Shown here in pieces: positions 44,476-54,405 of a DNA stretch of 64,000 nt (the stretch's first letter is position 1; the number at the start of each line of letters is the position of its first letter). The notes under the pieces are model-generated. The model was given only the letters and a program-made list of their open reading frames with translations. It was not told the origin of the DNA and did not search any database. The translations under genes and the position numbers were made by a program. Origin of the DNA: Bordetella parapertussis (GTDB lineage Bacteria > Pseudomonadota > Gammaproteobacteria > Burkholderiales > JACQAP01); the NCBI GenBank assembly GCA_945900965.1, contig CAMDKM010000001.1, forward strand, positions 1-64,000. Direction: 5' to 3'.

Positions 44476-44503
44476 TTTCCGAAACATTCGGATATTTTCG
44501 GAA
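44476..44503. promoter_or_regulatory. overlapping palindromes in the 439-bp gap upstream of pilG
   Basis: TTCCGAAA (44477-44484) pairs with TTTCGGAA (44496-44503), and inside it TCCGAA-ACA-TTCGGA forms a second palindrome, giving three TTCGGA half sites. The surrounding 44.44-44.54 kb is AT-rich against a GC-rich background, as expected for a promoter and operator. The rest of the gap from 44323 to 44761 shows no supported gene; the small minus-strand ORFs there look random. Confidence 0.5.
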
Positions 44504-44761
44504 GGAATAAAATAGGTTTTTTCCGATGAAATGAGGTTACAATTCCCACTTCCACAGCAAGATGTTGATGCAATGGAAACACACGCAGATTGGTGCGTGC
44601 AGCGCGCGGCAGGTGTTGCCAGCCCGCCGATCTGACGCATACCGTCACACAATGACCCATTATTTCGCTACTACGATGGCATACAATCCGATTTTTTCCT
44701 GGCTGGTGCCAAGCGAGGCTCGACGCGAAAAGTCTTCATCCATGCGCGAAACACGGGGGGC

Positions 44762-45655
44762 GTGTTGACCAGCCGGTCGAAAATATCCGGCAGCGACACA
44801 GATGCGGCCATATCGACCCAGGCAATCGAGATGCAATCCCGCAAGCGCGCCGCCCAGCCGGTCGGCGGTTTGCAGCCCGTTAACCGTCTGCCACGCACCT
44901 TGAGAAAGAGCGAACGTAGTGCTCAGGCGCGCATTGCCCTGATGAGCGACCCGTCCGAGCGCAAGGAAAACGCGGAAAAGCGCAACGCGGTGCGCGGCAA
45001 CCTTGAGCAGCTCGCCCGCCACCTGCAAGATGTCGCCGAGACGGAACGCGCGCGCATCGCACGCGACATTCACGACGAGTTGGGCTCATCCTTGGCGGGC
45101 ATACGGCTTCACATCATGGCTCTGGTCTCGGCGTATCGGAATAACTCGCCCACTGTCCCGGACATCGGCGAACGCCTGTATGGCTCGCTCGACAGTATCG
45201 AAAAAGCCATCGATCGCATCGTCGAGGGGTTCAGGCCGCAGGTGCTCGACCATCTCGGATTGCCGGCCGCGCTCAGGCAACTGGCTGCCGATTTCCGCAA
45301 GATTCACAGAGTGGACGTTGCGGTGACGGTAATGCCGGACAATCTGAATCCGCCATCGCAGGTTGGCATTGCGTTGTTTCGCATCGCGCAGGAGTGCCTC
45401 AACAATATAGCCAAACATGCCCGTGCCCGACACGTCCAGATAAATCTCAACACCCGGGATCGGGATCTTGTGCTCGAAATCAGCGATGACGGCATTGGGC
45501 CACCGACCCGTGAGTATCGGCGTGCCGGCCACGGCATCGCCGGCATGCGGCAACGAGCCGCACAATTTGGCGGGGCTCTTGAAATCCGCCACGGAGAGCC
45601 GGGCATGCGGGTGCGGGTGAACCTGCCCGCGGGCACATGGACCGCGGAATCATGA
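44762..45655 (+). CDS. soluble NarL-type sensor histidine kinase
   Basis: Up to 297 residues, no membrane helix. HisKA_3 dimerisation/phospho-His motif ERARIARDIHDELGSSLAGI around residue 98, then HATPase_c: IAQECLNNIAKHARA, ISDDGIGPPTR and GHGIAGMRQRAAQFGG. GTG 44762 is the annotated start, but ATG 44831 or ATG 44942 (MSDPSERKENAEK) are plausible; the first 60 residues are low-complexity basic. ATGA overlap with the regulator gene. The signal is unknown. Confidence 0.82.
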   Translation: MLTSRSKISGSDTDAAISTQAIEMQSRKRAAQPVGGLQPVNRLPRTLRKSERSAQARIALMSDPSERKENAEKRNAVRGNLEQLARHLQDVAETERARIARDIHDELGSSLAGIRLHIMALVSAYRNNSPTVPDIGERLYGSLDSIEKAIDRIVEGFRPQVLDHLGLPAALRQLAADFRKIHRVDVAVTVMPDNLNPPSQVGIALFRIAQECLNNIAKHARARHVQINLNTRDRDLVLEISDDGIGPPTREYRRAGHGIAGMRQRAAQFGGALEIRHGEPGMRVRVNLPAGTWTAES

Positions 45656-46305
45656 TCAATCCGGTGCGCGTTTTTCTGCTCGACGACCATCCCTTGTTGC
45701 GCAGCGGGCTGCGCCTGGTTCTTGAGGGCCAGTCAAACGTCACGGTGGTAGGGGAAGCGGGAACGGCGGCGGAATTTTTCGACCTCATCATCCATGCGCG
45801 CATCGGAATCGACGTTTTGATTCTCGATATCAGCCTGCCCGATCAGAGCGGCATGCAGGTATTGCGCGACATCAAGGCCCGTGTGCCGTCGATTCGCGTA
45901 TTGGTCTACACACGCTTTCCGGCGGATCAGTATGCCGTGCGCTCGCTCAAGGCCGGCGCCGACGGCTTCCTGAATAAAACTTCAAAGCCGGAAAACCTCA
46001 TCGAGGCAATTAAAATTCTGGCCTCGGGGGAAACTTACATGGATGCAAAAGTGGCCGGACTACTGAGTGCCGCCTTGCGCGAGAAACGCATGAGCACCAG
46101 CCACGACGACCTTTCGGAACGGGAATTCGAAATTTTGCGGATGCTGGTCGCTGGCGCATCGCAAACTGATGTGGCGAACAAACTGGGATTGAGCGCCAAA
46201 ACCATCAATACTCACCGCACCAACATCATGGCCAAACTGGGGGTATCGACATTCGCAGACCTGGTGCGCTACTCGATAAAACACAATATCGATACGGAAG
46301 CTTGA
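45652..46305 (+). CDS. NarL/LuxR-family response regulator
   Basis: 217 residues from ATG 45652, whose ATGA overlaps the kinase stop. Receiver domain (VFLLDDHPLLRSGLRLVLEG; DVLILDISLPDQSGMQVL) and C-terminal LuxR HTH (LSEREFEILRMLVAGASQTD; LSAKTINTHRTNIMAKLGV). It pairs with the adjacent kinase; targets are unknown, but the pil-chp operon reading away from it is a candidate. Confidence 0.92.
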   Translation: MINPVRVFLLDDHPLLRSGLRLVLEGQSNVTVVGEAGTAAEFFDLIIHARIGIDVLILDISLPDQSGMQVLRDIKARVPSIRVLVYTRFPADQYAVRSLKAGADGFLNKTSKPENLIEAIKILASGETYMDAKVAGLLSAALREKRMSTSHDDLSEREFEILRMLVAGASQTDVANKLGLSAKTINTHRTNIMAKLGVSTFADLVRYSIKHNIDTEA

Positions 46306-46351
46306 GCCTGGCTCGCGTACTGGGATTGACCCGCGCACCCCGTCGATAAAC

Positions 46352-47875
46352 CTACATAGTGGGCCCAAGCACCCACGGCGCGAATTCGTCTTCTCCGTAA
46401 CCCATCGCTTCGCTTTTGCTGGGTTCGCCCGACGCGGTCTTCAGAATAATCTCAAAAAACTTCTGCCCGACTTCCTGAATGCTGGCCTTGCCATCGACGA
46501 TCACGCCGCAATTGATGTCCATGTCGTCTTCCTGCTTGTTGAACATGGCGGAGTTGGTGGCGAGTTTTAACGAGGGCGAAGGTTTGCAGCCGTAAGCCGA
46601 ACCGCGGCCAGTGGTAAAACAAATCATGTTGGCCCCGCCCGCCACCTGGCCAGTGGCGGACACCGGGTCGTAGCCAGGGGTATCCATGAAAACAAACCCT
46701 TTGGCGCTTACGTGCTCAGCGTATTCATAGACGCCCATCATGGCCTGGGTGCCACCCTTGGCCACTGCGCCCAGCGATTTTTCCAAAATGGTGGTGAGCC
46801 CACCTGCTTTGTTGCCGGGCGAGGGATTGTTGTTCATCTCGCCGCCGAGTTTGGTCGTGTAGTCCTCCCACCAGCGAATGCGTTTGACCAGCTTCTCGCC
46901 GATTTCGCGCGTCGCGGCACGGCGGGTAAGCAGATGTTCGGCGCCATAGACTTCCGGGGTTTCGGAAAGAATTGCCGAGCCCCCGTGTTTGACCAGAAGA
47001 TCCACCGCCGCCCCCAGCGCCGGGTTGGCCGATATCCCCGAATACCCGTCGGAGCCGCCACATTGCAGGCCCAGCGTCAAATGACTGGCGGGTACCGTTT
47101 CGCGTTTGACCCGGTTGACGTCAGGCAACAACTCCTTGATTCGCGCTATGCCATCGGCGATGGTTTTTTTGGTGCCACCGGTTTCCTGGATGGTAAACGC
47201 CTGCAACTGCTTCGAGCGTTTGAGCCCTTGCGCTGCCAGCAGATCGTTGATCTGGTTCGCCTCGCAACCCAGGCCGATCATGAGTGAAGAATGGAAATTG
47301 GGATGGGTCGCATACCCTGCCAGCACGCGACGCAGCAGTTCGACCGGCTCGCCCGTGGAGCCCATGCCGCAGCCGGTCTTGTGATGAATGGGTACCACGC
47401 CGTCGACATTCGGATACTGGGCCATGAAGTCTTCATCGAAGAACTTGGCGATGCTGCGGCAAACATGCGCCGAGCAGTTGACGCTGGAAATGATCCCAAG
47501 GTAATTGCGGGTGGCCACCCGCCCGTCCTCGCGCACGATGCCCTGGAAAGTGGCCGGGTTGGCAACATATTCGACCGGTTTGAAATCGGCACAATACGCA
47601 TAGTCGCGCTGGAAGTCGCCCATGGCCAGGTTGTGCACATGAACATGATCGCCGGGCTTGATGGGCTTCACCGCGAACCCGATGATCTGGTTGTAGCGCC
47701 GCACCGGAGAACCTTCCGCGATTTCGCGCGTGGCGATTTTGTGCCCCGGAGGCACCGTGACGTTAACTCGAATTTTTTCCTTGATGATCTCGGTGCCCGC
47801 CGGCAGTTCCAGACGGGCAATCACCACGTCATCGGCAGGGTTGAGGCGGATAGTCAGATCGGCGGCTTGCAGCAT
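46352..47875 (-). CDS. UxaA/altronate dehydratase-family hydro-lyase
   Basis: 507 residues: an N-terminal SAF domain (about 1-90, ADDVVIARLELPAGTEI) joined to the UxaA catalytic region with NYLGIISSVNCSAHVCRSIA, HKTGCGMGSTGEPVELL, GLGCEANQINDLL, LGLQCGGSDGYSGISANPAL and GSAYGCKPSPSLKLATN. This family dehydrates sugar acids such as altronate or galactarate using Fe. With the SDR and FAH genes next to it, it likely opens a non-phosphorylative sugar-acid pathway; the exact sugar is unknown. GAGGAG precedes the ATG. Confidence 0.87.
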   Translation of the reverse strand: MLQAADLTIRLNPADDVVIARLELPAGTEIIKEKIRVNVTVPPGHKIATREIAEGSPVRRYNQIIGFAVKPIKPGDHVHVHNLAMGDFQRDYAYCADFKPVEYVANPATFQGIVREDGRVATRNYLGIISSVNCSAHVCRSIAKFFDEDFMAQYPNVDGVVPIHHKTGCGMGSTGEPVELLRRVLAGYATHPNFHSSLMIGLGCEANQINDLLAAQGLKRSKQLQAFTIQETGGTKKTIADGIARIKELLPDVNRVKRETVPASHLTLGLQCGGSDGYSGISANPALGAAVDLLVKHGGSAILSETPEVYGAEHLLTRRAATREIGEKLVKRIRWWEDYTTKLGGEMNNNPSPGNKAGGLTTILEKSLGAVAKGGTQAMMGVYEYAEHVSAKGFVFMDTPGYDPVSATGQVAGGANMICFTTGRGSAYGCKPSPSLKLATNSAMFNKQEDDMDINCGVIVDGKASIQEVGQKFFEIILKTASGEPSKSEAMGYGEDEFAPWVLGPTM

Positions 47876-48055
47876 TTAAGCAATCTCCTCTAGGGCGCCG
47901 GAGCCTTGTTTCGTCAAAGCCCCTCGTATGCAAGCAGCCATTCTATCCCAGTTATTCGGCCATTGAGCCTGGGCATACCTTGAGCAGGGAGTGCGACGAA
48001 CCTTTGGGACTACCTGACGCCCGTGCGGAGCAGTCAACCCGCTGTGGCATACTGA

Positions 48056-48830
<775 letters not shown>

Positions 48831-48832
<2 letters not shown>

Positions 48833-48944
48833 GGGGCTGGGGGCTAGGGAAATTCTGAAAAACCCCTCACCCCTCACCCCTTACTCCTCACCCCTCACTC
48901 ATTCATTCACTCATTCACTCATTCACTCATTCACTCATTCACGC
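48831..48944. repeat. compound tandem array: inverted 7-nt blocks then 8-nt ATTCACTC array
   Basis: Starting at the SDR stop codon: GAGGGGC, TGGGGGC, TAGGGA, then five CCCCTCA-like 7-mers (48863-48897), which are complementary in sense to the first block, then about five 8-nt ATTCACTC units ending ATTCACGC (48905-48944). Same layout as the array after ilvH, including the ACTCATTC/ATTCACTC 8-mer. It ends 27 bp before the FAH start. Confidence 0.85.
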
Positions 48945-48971
48945 TTTTTTATAATCATTCGGGAGACAAAA

Positions 48972-49817
48972 TTGAAATTACTTCGTTACGGAGACGCAGG
49001 AAAAGAAAAGCCGGGCATTCTGGATTCGCAAGGCAATATTCGCGATCTGTCGGGCATTGTGAAAGACATCGACGGCGCCAGCTTGGGCGGCGATGGCTTG
49101 GCGAAAATTCGCGCGGCGAAGCTCGACTCTCTTCCGCAAGTACCGGGCAAGCCGCGAATCGGCGCGCCGGTGGGTAATGTCGGCAAATTCATCGCCATCG
49201 GCCTGAACTATGCCGACCACGCCAGGGAATCCAATCTGCCGATCCCGAAGGAGCCGGTGGTTTTTTCCAAGGCGACATCCTGCATCGTGGGGCCGAACGA
49301 CGACGTCGTGCTGCCCAAAGGCTCGGTCAAGGGCGATTGGGAAGTCGAACTCGCCTTCGTAATTGGCAAAACCGCGAAGTCGGTATCCGAGGCCCAGGCC
49401 ATGGACCACATTGCCGGATTCATGATCTGCAACGACGTGTCCGAACGCGAATGGCAAATCGAACGTGGCCCGACCTGGGACAAGGGCAAGGGTTTCGATA
49501 CTTTCGGCCCGCTTGGACCCTGGCTGGTCACCCGCGACGAGATCGCCGATCCGCAGAATCTCGCCGTATGGTTGGATGTCAACGGGCAGCGCAAACAAAC
49601 AGGCAGCACCAGCACCATGATTTTCGACGTCCGCAAACTGGTCTCTTACACCAGTTTTCTGTTCACGCTTTATCCCGGCGATGTTATTACCACCGGCACC
49701 CCCCCCGGCGTCGGCATGGGCATGAAACCGGCGCCGCAGTTTCTTAAGGCGGGAGACGTTATTCGCGTAGGTATCGACGGCTTGGGCGAACAGACGCAAA
49801 AGGTGCGGGGCGGCTGA
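48972..49817 (+). CDS. fumarylacetoacetate hydrolase-family protein
   Basis: 281 residues. FAH core: FIAIGLNYADHARESNLPIP, SKATSCIVGPNDDVVLP, DWEVELAFVIGKTAK (metal-binding Glu residues), GKGFDTFGPLGPWLVT and PGDVITTGTPPGVGMG. The length and pattern match 2,4-diketo-3-deoxy-L-fuconate hydrolases; ureidoglycolate-lyase is the usual generic label. Start is TTG 48972 (no ATG or GTG fits), placed 5-10 bases after GGGAGA. Upstream codons in the ORF track are translated repeats. Confidence 0.87.
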   Translation: MKLLRYGDAGKEKPGILDSQGNIRDLSGIVKDIDGASLGGDGLAKIRAAKLDSLPQVPGKPRIGAPVGNVGKFIAIGLNYADHARESNLPIPKEPVVFSKATSCIVGPNDDVVLPKGSVKGDWEVELAFVIGKTAKSVSEAQAMDHIAGFMICNDVSEREWQIERGPTWDKGKGFDTFGPLGPWLVTRDEIADPQNLAVWLDVNGQRKQTGSTSTMIFDVRKLVSYTSFLFTLYPGDVITTGTPPGVGMGMKPAPQFLKAGDVIRVGIDGLGEQTQKVRGG

Positions 49818-49856
49818 CGGGCGCGGGCCTGTCTTGATGACATAAGACACGCGTGC

Positions 49857-50354
49857 ATGGCTCCGGATATCATGCAGCATTGGATATATTCGAAGCTTCG
49901 CGTGAAATACCTTGCCCTGCTGTGGTGGGTCGGCGCGTCGATCGCAATTGCGGGCGCTGCACCGGAATTCCGGGAGTCCGCAATCACCGCGACGGCACGA
50001 CCGGTCTATTCCGTGAGTGCCACGCCAACGGTCGAAAGACTCGAATTTCAATTTAGCGCCGAACAATCGACGGCCTGGCTAAATCGCAAAGGCGATTTCG
50101 GCACAGACGGTTGGGTAAGCCACATTGGATTGCGTTGTGCCGAGTATCAACTGGGCTTGCGCTTCGGCATAGGGGCGCCCGGCTGCCTGAACGTCGAGTG
50201 GATTTCCGCGCCCAGATTTGTCAGCTCGCAGCGTCAATGCAATGGGGCGCGCGTCATGCACTCTGGTGGCGACTCGGTAGCCGATCTCGGCGTCGCGCTG
50301 GAACGCGTTTCCTGCGCGGAACGGATCATACGCTGCGAAGGTACCTGCAAATAA
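49857..50354 (+). CDS. exported hypothetical protein paired with a beta-barrel
   Basis: 165 residues (ATG 49857, or ATG 49872). N-terminal hydrophobic signal (YLALLWWVGASIAIAGAAPEF), then a mature part with several Cys (GLRCAEYQ, GAPGCLNV, RQCNGAR, VSCAERIIRCEGTCK) that could form disulfides. Family not recognised. The TAA overlaps the ATG of the beta-barrel gene, so the two are translationally coupled and probably act together at the envelope. Confidence 0.55.
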   Translation: MAPDIMQHWIYSKLRVKYLALLWWVGASIAIAGAAPEFRESAITATARPVYSVSATPTVERLEFQFSAEQSTAWLNRKGDFGTDGWVSHIGLRCAEYQLGLRFGIGAPGCLNVEWISAPRFVSSQRQCNGARVMHSGGDSVADLGVALERVSCAERIIRCEGTCK

Positions 50355-51205
50355 TGCTTTCGCCCGATAACAAAAAATTCCGGAAACAACTGTCCGAACA
50401 ACTCTCGCGTACTTGGTTTCGACGTGCTTTCTCCGCCTGCCTGCTTCTCGCGGGCACGGGGTATTTGCCCAGCCTCCTCGCTGGCGAATGGGCCGTTGGC
50501 GTTGGAATCGAATACTTCCACTGGAAGGAAGACATTATTAATGGTCTGGACGTCACGGAAACCGGGCAGATTCTGACTGCCTCGCTGCGGTACTTGCAAA
50601 CGCGGGATGCCGGCCTGGTTCTGGGTTACCGGGGCAAGTTATGGGGTGGCAGGGTGAAATACGAAGGATCCGAGTTACACAACCCTGATATACCGCTATC
50701 GGGCAAATCAGGCTACGCCGGGATATCCAATGAAGCCCAGGTACGATGGCGCAGCGCTGGAGATCACAACCGACTCGACGGGGTATTTGGAATGGGGTTT
50801 GACTACTGGCGCCGCAGTCTTACCGTCATACAGGACGAAGATTGGTACGTTGGTTACCTTCGGCTAGGGATGGAATCCGGTATGGATGATCCAGGCAACT
50901 GGTCCGCAGCCCTCGGCGTGAAGTACCCGGTATGGACTCGCGAAAACGCCCACTTAAACAAGATAGGCTTCGACACAAATCCTGTGCTTGAACCGGGGTA
51001 CCAGATTTCCGTCTATGCCGATCTTGCCTACCGGCTCGCCACAGATACACAACTGGTTTTGTACTACGACGGGTTTCGCTTTCCAAGTTCGGAGGAAAAA
51101 CCGATCAACGACCTGAGTACGGGAATTCCAATTTCCGGAACCGTCGGGCAGCCTAGCTCCACAATGTCCATCATCGGCATCAAGCTCGAACATCTGATTC
51201 AATGA
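50354..51205 (+). CDS. outer-membrane beta-barrel-like protein
   Basis: 283 residues from ATG 50354. Signal-like helix (FSACLLLAGTGYLPSLLAGE), then alternating hydrophobic/aromatic strands: WAVGVGIEYFHWKED, TASLRYLQTRDAGLVLGYRG, GVFGMGFDYWRRSL, QISVYADLAYRLATDTQLVL and IIGIKLEHLIQ. This suits a 10-12-strand barrel; no named family recognised. ORF-track start at 50111 belongs to another frame of the upstream gene. The stop overlaps the dusA ATG. Confidence 0.6.
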   Translation: MLSPDNKKFRKQLSEQLSRTWFRRAFSACLLLAGTGYLPSLLAGEWAVGVGIEYFHWKEDIINGLDVTETGQILTASLRYLQTRDAGLVLGYRGKLWGGRVKYEGSELHNPDIPLSGKSGYAGISNEAQVRWRSAGDHNRLDGVFGMGFDYWRRSLTVIQDEDWYVGYLRLGMESGMDDPGNWSAALGVKYPVWTRENAHLNKIGFDTNPVLEPGYQISVYADLAYRLATDTQLVLYYDGFRFPSSEEKPINDLSTGIPISGTVGQPSSTMSIIGIKLEHLIQ

Positions 51206-52224
51206 TCCGGCCCCAGCCCTTGCCGGTGGCAAATACGGTATTCGCCTCGCACACTCTTTGTACCGCTCCGATGATGGACTGGTCGGATCGGCACTGCCGG
51301 TATTTTTTCCGGCAATTGTCGCCTCGCGCCCGGGTCTATACGGAAATGGTCACCACCGGCGCGCTGCTTCACGGCAATGTTCCCAGTCACCTGGATTTCG
51401 ATGCGGCCGAACATCCCGTCGCGCTGCAACTGGGCGGATCGGAACCCGTCGAACTGGCCCTTTGCGCCAAGCTGGGCGCGGATTACGGCTACGATGAAGT
51501 CAATCTCAATTGCGGGTGCCCCTCCGAACGTGTCCAGCACGGCGCCTTCGGCGCCTGTCTAATGGCCGAGCCGGAGCTGGTCGCGGATTGCGTAAGGGCG
51601 ATGCGGGAAGCGGTGTCGATTCCGGTCACCGTGAAACACCGCCTTGGCATCGATTCCATCGAGGAATTTGAGTTCGTATACCGGTTCGTCGCAACGGTAT
51701 CGCAGGCCGGATGTCACCACTTCCTGGTGCATGCGCGCAATGCCATCCTCAAAGGTCTTTCTCCCAAGGACAATCGTTCGGTTCCTCCGCTCAAATACGA
51801 CTTTGTGCGCAGGCTCAGGCGAGAATTTCCCGACCTGATATTCGTGGTCAACGGGGGCATCTCGGATGTCGATTCCATCGATGAACACCTCGAATACTGC
51901 GATGGCGTGATGTTGGGCCGGGCAGCTTATCAGAACCCCTGGCTGCTGGCAAAGATCGAGTCGCATCTGTTCGGCACAGCCGCGCTGAATCGCCTGCAGG
52001 TCGTGAATGCAATGTGCGACTACGCGCGCCGCCAATGTGCGCAAGGCGTGGCGTTGCGTTCGATCGTGCGACACATGTTGGGACTCTATCGCGGGCAGCC
52101 CAACGCCAGCCATTTCCGCCGCATGTTATCAAATGCCAATCTGCTGGCCTCGAATCTGCCGGAACTGCTGCTGGAAGCGGCACAGATCGCGGAAGATGCT
52201 TTGCCGATACGCGCGGTTGCCTGA
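51202..52224 (+). CDS. dusA: tRNA-dihydrouridine(20/20a) synthase DusA
   Basis: 340-residue FMN enzyme that reduces U20/U20a in tRNA D-loops. TAPMMDWSDRHCRYF at the N-terminus, EMVTTGALLHGN, the catalytic Cys in VNLNCGCPSERVQHGAFGA, VTVKHRLGID, HHFLVHARNA, and NGGISDVDSI and DGVMLGRAAYQNPW for phosphate binding are all diagnostic for DusA. The start overlaps the barrel gene stop by four bases. Confidence 0.95.
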   Translation: MIRPQPLPVANTVFASHTLCTAPMMDWSDRHCRYFFRQLSPRARVYTEMVTTGALLHGNVPSHLDFDAAEHPVALQLGGSEPVELALCAKLGADYGYDEVNLNCGCPSERVQHGAFGACLMAEPELVADCVRAMREAVSIPVTVKHRLGIDSIEEFEFVYRFVATVSQAGCHHFLVHARNAILKGLSPKDNRSVPPLKYDFVRRLRREFPDLIFVVNGGISDVDSIDEHLEYCDGVMLGRAAYQNPWLLAKIESHLFGTAALNRLQVVNAMCDYARRQCAQGVALRSIVRHMLGLYRGQPNASHFRRMLSNANLLASNLPELLLEAAQIAEDALPIRAVA

Positions 52225-52257
52225 ATTGCCGTTGACCCGTAATGAAGCCGCTTGTCC

Positions 52258-53952
52258 ATGAGCGCCATTCGTTTTGACACTTACTACCGATACGACGAAC
52301 TCGTCGAGGTTCTTCGACGCTGGGCAAGCGATTATCCCGACTTGATCCGCCTGGAGCCCATCGGCAGGAGTCACGAAGGGCGCGAAATTTTTGTTGTCTG
52401 CGTAAGCAATCGGAACAGCGGGCCCGATTCGGAGAAACCCGCGTTTTGGGTGGATGGCAACATTCACGCTACCGAGTTGACGGGTTCGATGGCTTGTTTG
52501 CATCTGATTCATAGCCTCGTTGCAAACCATGGGATAGATCCCGAAATTACCCGATGCATGGACTCACGGGCGTTTTATGTTTGCCCGCGCGTGAATCCCG
52601 ACGGCGCGGAATGGGCGCTGGCCGATGTGCCGATTCTGATTCGCTCCAGCACCCGCCCCTATCCCTATGACGAGGAACCGGTCGGCGGACTGGTTCGCGA
52701 GGATATCGATGGCGATGGCCGTGCTCTCACCATGCGCATACCGGACCAGAACGGCCCCTGGAAATTATGCCCGCAGGATCCGCGCATTCTGGTTCGACGC
52801 GAGCCGGCGGAAAGCGGCGGCCAGTATTATCGGATTCTGCCCGAAGGCCGCTTCGAAAATTACGATGGCGTTACGTTGAAGGTGCAGGAAAGGAAACAAC
52901 GTCTCGATCTGAATCGTAATTTCCCGGCCTTCTGGCGCGCCGAACACGAGCAGGCCGGCGCCGGACCATTTCCCGCCTCGGAGCCGGAGATTTCGGCGGT
53001 GGCGAAATTCGTGGTGGAACATCCGAACATCACGGGCGCCTGTTCTTTTCATACCTTCAGCGGAGTATTGCTGCGGCCTTATTCGCACCTCGCAGATGAT
53101 CAGATGCCGGCCGAAGATCTGTGGACTTATCGGACCATCGGCGCCAAGGGAACCGAGCTCACTGGCTACCCGGCAGTCAGTGTATTTCACGATTTTCGCT
53201 ATCACCCGAAGGAAGTCATCACCGGCGATTTCGATTCCTGGATGTACGAACATCGCGGCGTCTATGCATGGACGGTTGAAATCTGGAGCCCGCAGCGGCA
53301 GGCGGGCATTGCCGATTTCAAATTCATCGAGTGGTATCGGGAACACCCGCTTGAAGACGACTTGAAACTCATGCAATGGAACGATCAAGCGCTCGAAGGC
53401 AGGGGCTTTGTGAACTGGTACCCCTTCGACCACCCGCAACTTGGCAAATTGGAAATTGGCGGTTGGGACGGCCTGTATTGCTGGACCAATCCGCCGCCTA
53501 CGATGCTGGAAAAGGAAATTGCACCTTTATCACGCTGGCTGCTGTGGCATGCGCAAATTTCGCCACGCCTGGAACTGTTCGAGGCTACGGCGACCCGCCT
53601 CGGTGAGAATGCCTGGCGCGTGCGGCTCGCGGTGCACAACACCGGCTGGCTTCCGACTCAGGTCACCCGACATGCGAAACAAAAAAACATGGTGCGCGGC
53701 GTGGTGTGCGAAATTGCACTTCCCGACGGCGCGAGTCTCGAAACCGGGAAATTGCGGGAGGAATTAGGCCAGCTCGAAGGCCGTGCCCACAAACCGGCCG
53801 CGGCACTGGCTTGGGGAGCGTCGGCCGCGGATGAAACCGTCGATCGCCTGAAAATCGAATGGGTGGTGAGGGCATCGGTAGGTGCCAGGCTTGAGGTCAA
53901 AGCGCGGCACGAAAGGGCTGGTACTGTGCGGGCGAGCCTGACACTGGAATAG
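52258..53952 (+). CDS. M14-family zinc carboxypeptidase
   Basis: 564 residues, no signal peptide. Zinc ligands His70 and Glu73 are in GNIHATELTG; the third His is in SFHTFSGVLLRPYS; LDLNRNFP provides the Asn-Arg substrate site; a catalytic Glu is in YAWTVEIWSPQ. This is the carboxypeptidase A-like M14 group; the C-terminal 150 residues look like a beta-sandwich. Start is ATG 52258 rather than TTG 52252. Substrate unknown. Confidence 0.88.
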   Translation: MSAIRFDTYYRYDELVEVLRRWASDYPDLIRLEPIGRSHEGREIFVVCVSNRNSGPDSEKPAFWVDGNIHATELTGSMACLHLIHSLVANHGIDPEITRCMDSRAFYVCPRVNPDGAEWALADVPILIRSSTRPYPYDEEPVGGLVREDIDGDGRALTMRIPDQNGPWKLCPQDPRILVRREPAESGGQYYRILPEGRFENYDGVTLKVQERKQRLDLNRNFPAFWRAEHEQAGAGPFPASEPEISAVAKFVVEHPNITGACSFHTFSGVLLRPYSHLADDQMPAEDLWTYRTIGAKGTELTGYPAVSVFHDFRYHPKEVITGDFDSWMYEHRGVYAWTVEIWSPQRQAGIADFKFIEWYREHPLEDDLKLMQWNDQALEGRGFVNWYPFDHPQLGKLEIGGWDGLYCWTNPPPTMLEKEIAPLSRWLLWHAQISPRLELFEATATRLGENAWRVRLAVHNTGWLPTQVTRHAKQKNMVRGVVCEIALPDGASLETGKLREELGQLEGRAHKPAAALAWGASAADETVDRLKIEWVVRASVGARLEVKARHERAGTVRASLTLE

Positions 53953-53977
53953 TCCCGGAAAAGGCTATTTGCAGTTT

Positions 53978-54073
53978 TTAACGTGAAAGTATCGATGCTC
54001 GAAGCGCGTTCAAGTCTGACTCGTTGGGTAGGATGGGTTGAGCGCAGCGATACCCATCAAAGCTAACCTTGCT
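53978..54073. repeat. dispersed MITE-like repeat, copy B (left half)
   Basis: 96 bp starting TTAACGTGAAAG, with GTAGGATGGGTTGAGCGCAG and CCATCAAAGCTAACCTTGC, nearly identical to the left half of copy A. The right half is missing. It lies 26 bp past the M14 peptidase stop. Confidence 0.8.
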
Positions 54074-54095
54074 GAAGTGACAAGCTCGGAAGGAA

Positions 54096-54292
54096 CGTAG
54101 CGCATTCCGGGATAATAGCCTCGCTCAAGTACCTCCATGTGACGAGCCCAGTCGATTGGCCACATTCGAAAAATGTATGGATATGTTGATTAAGCGTTGT
54201 TTCCCGCAGATTTGGTTTGCGCAGCGGAAGATGGGCAGCTTGGCGAGTACGCGGAGCATCCCCGGAATACGCTGCGCTCCGTCCGGGCTACG
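54096..54292. repeat. second repeat type: CCGGAATACGCTGCG elements
   Basis: CGTAGCGCATTCCGGG (54096-54111) is an imperfect inverse of CCCGGAATACGCTGCGCTCC plus TCCGGGCTACG (54259-54292). Such GC-rich phrases are widespread REP-like elements of proteobacterial genomes. The 453-bp gap 53953-54405 holds this, repeat copy B and no supported gene. Confidence 0.5.
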
Positions 54293-54405
54293 GTTGCTCA
54301 ATTTCGGCCTCAAGTGGGCGGTGGATGGCGGAAAGCTTGAGCGGCGAGGTGTTTCACCCTTCACGCATTCACTCCGCACGTAACTCCCGACTCGTGCCGC
54401 ATTAG

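Noticed and set aside
44452-44652. 66-aa minus-strand ORF upstream of pilG
   Set aside because: Lies in an AT-rich promoter-like region, no convincing ribosome-binding site, random composition.
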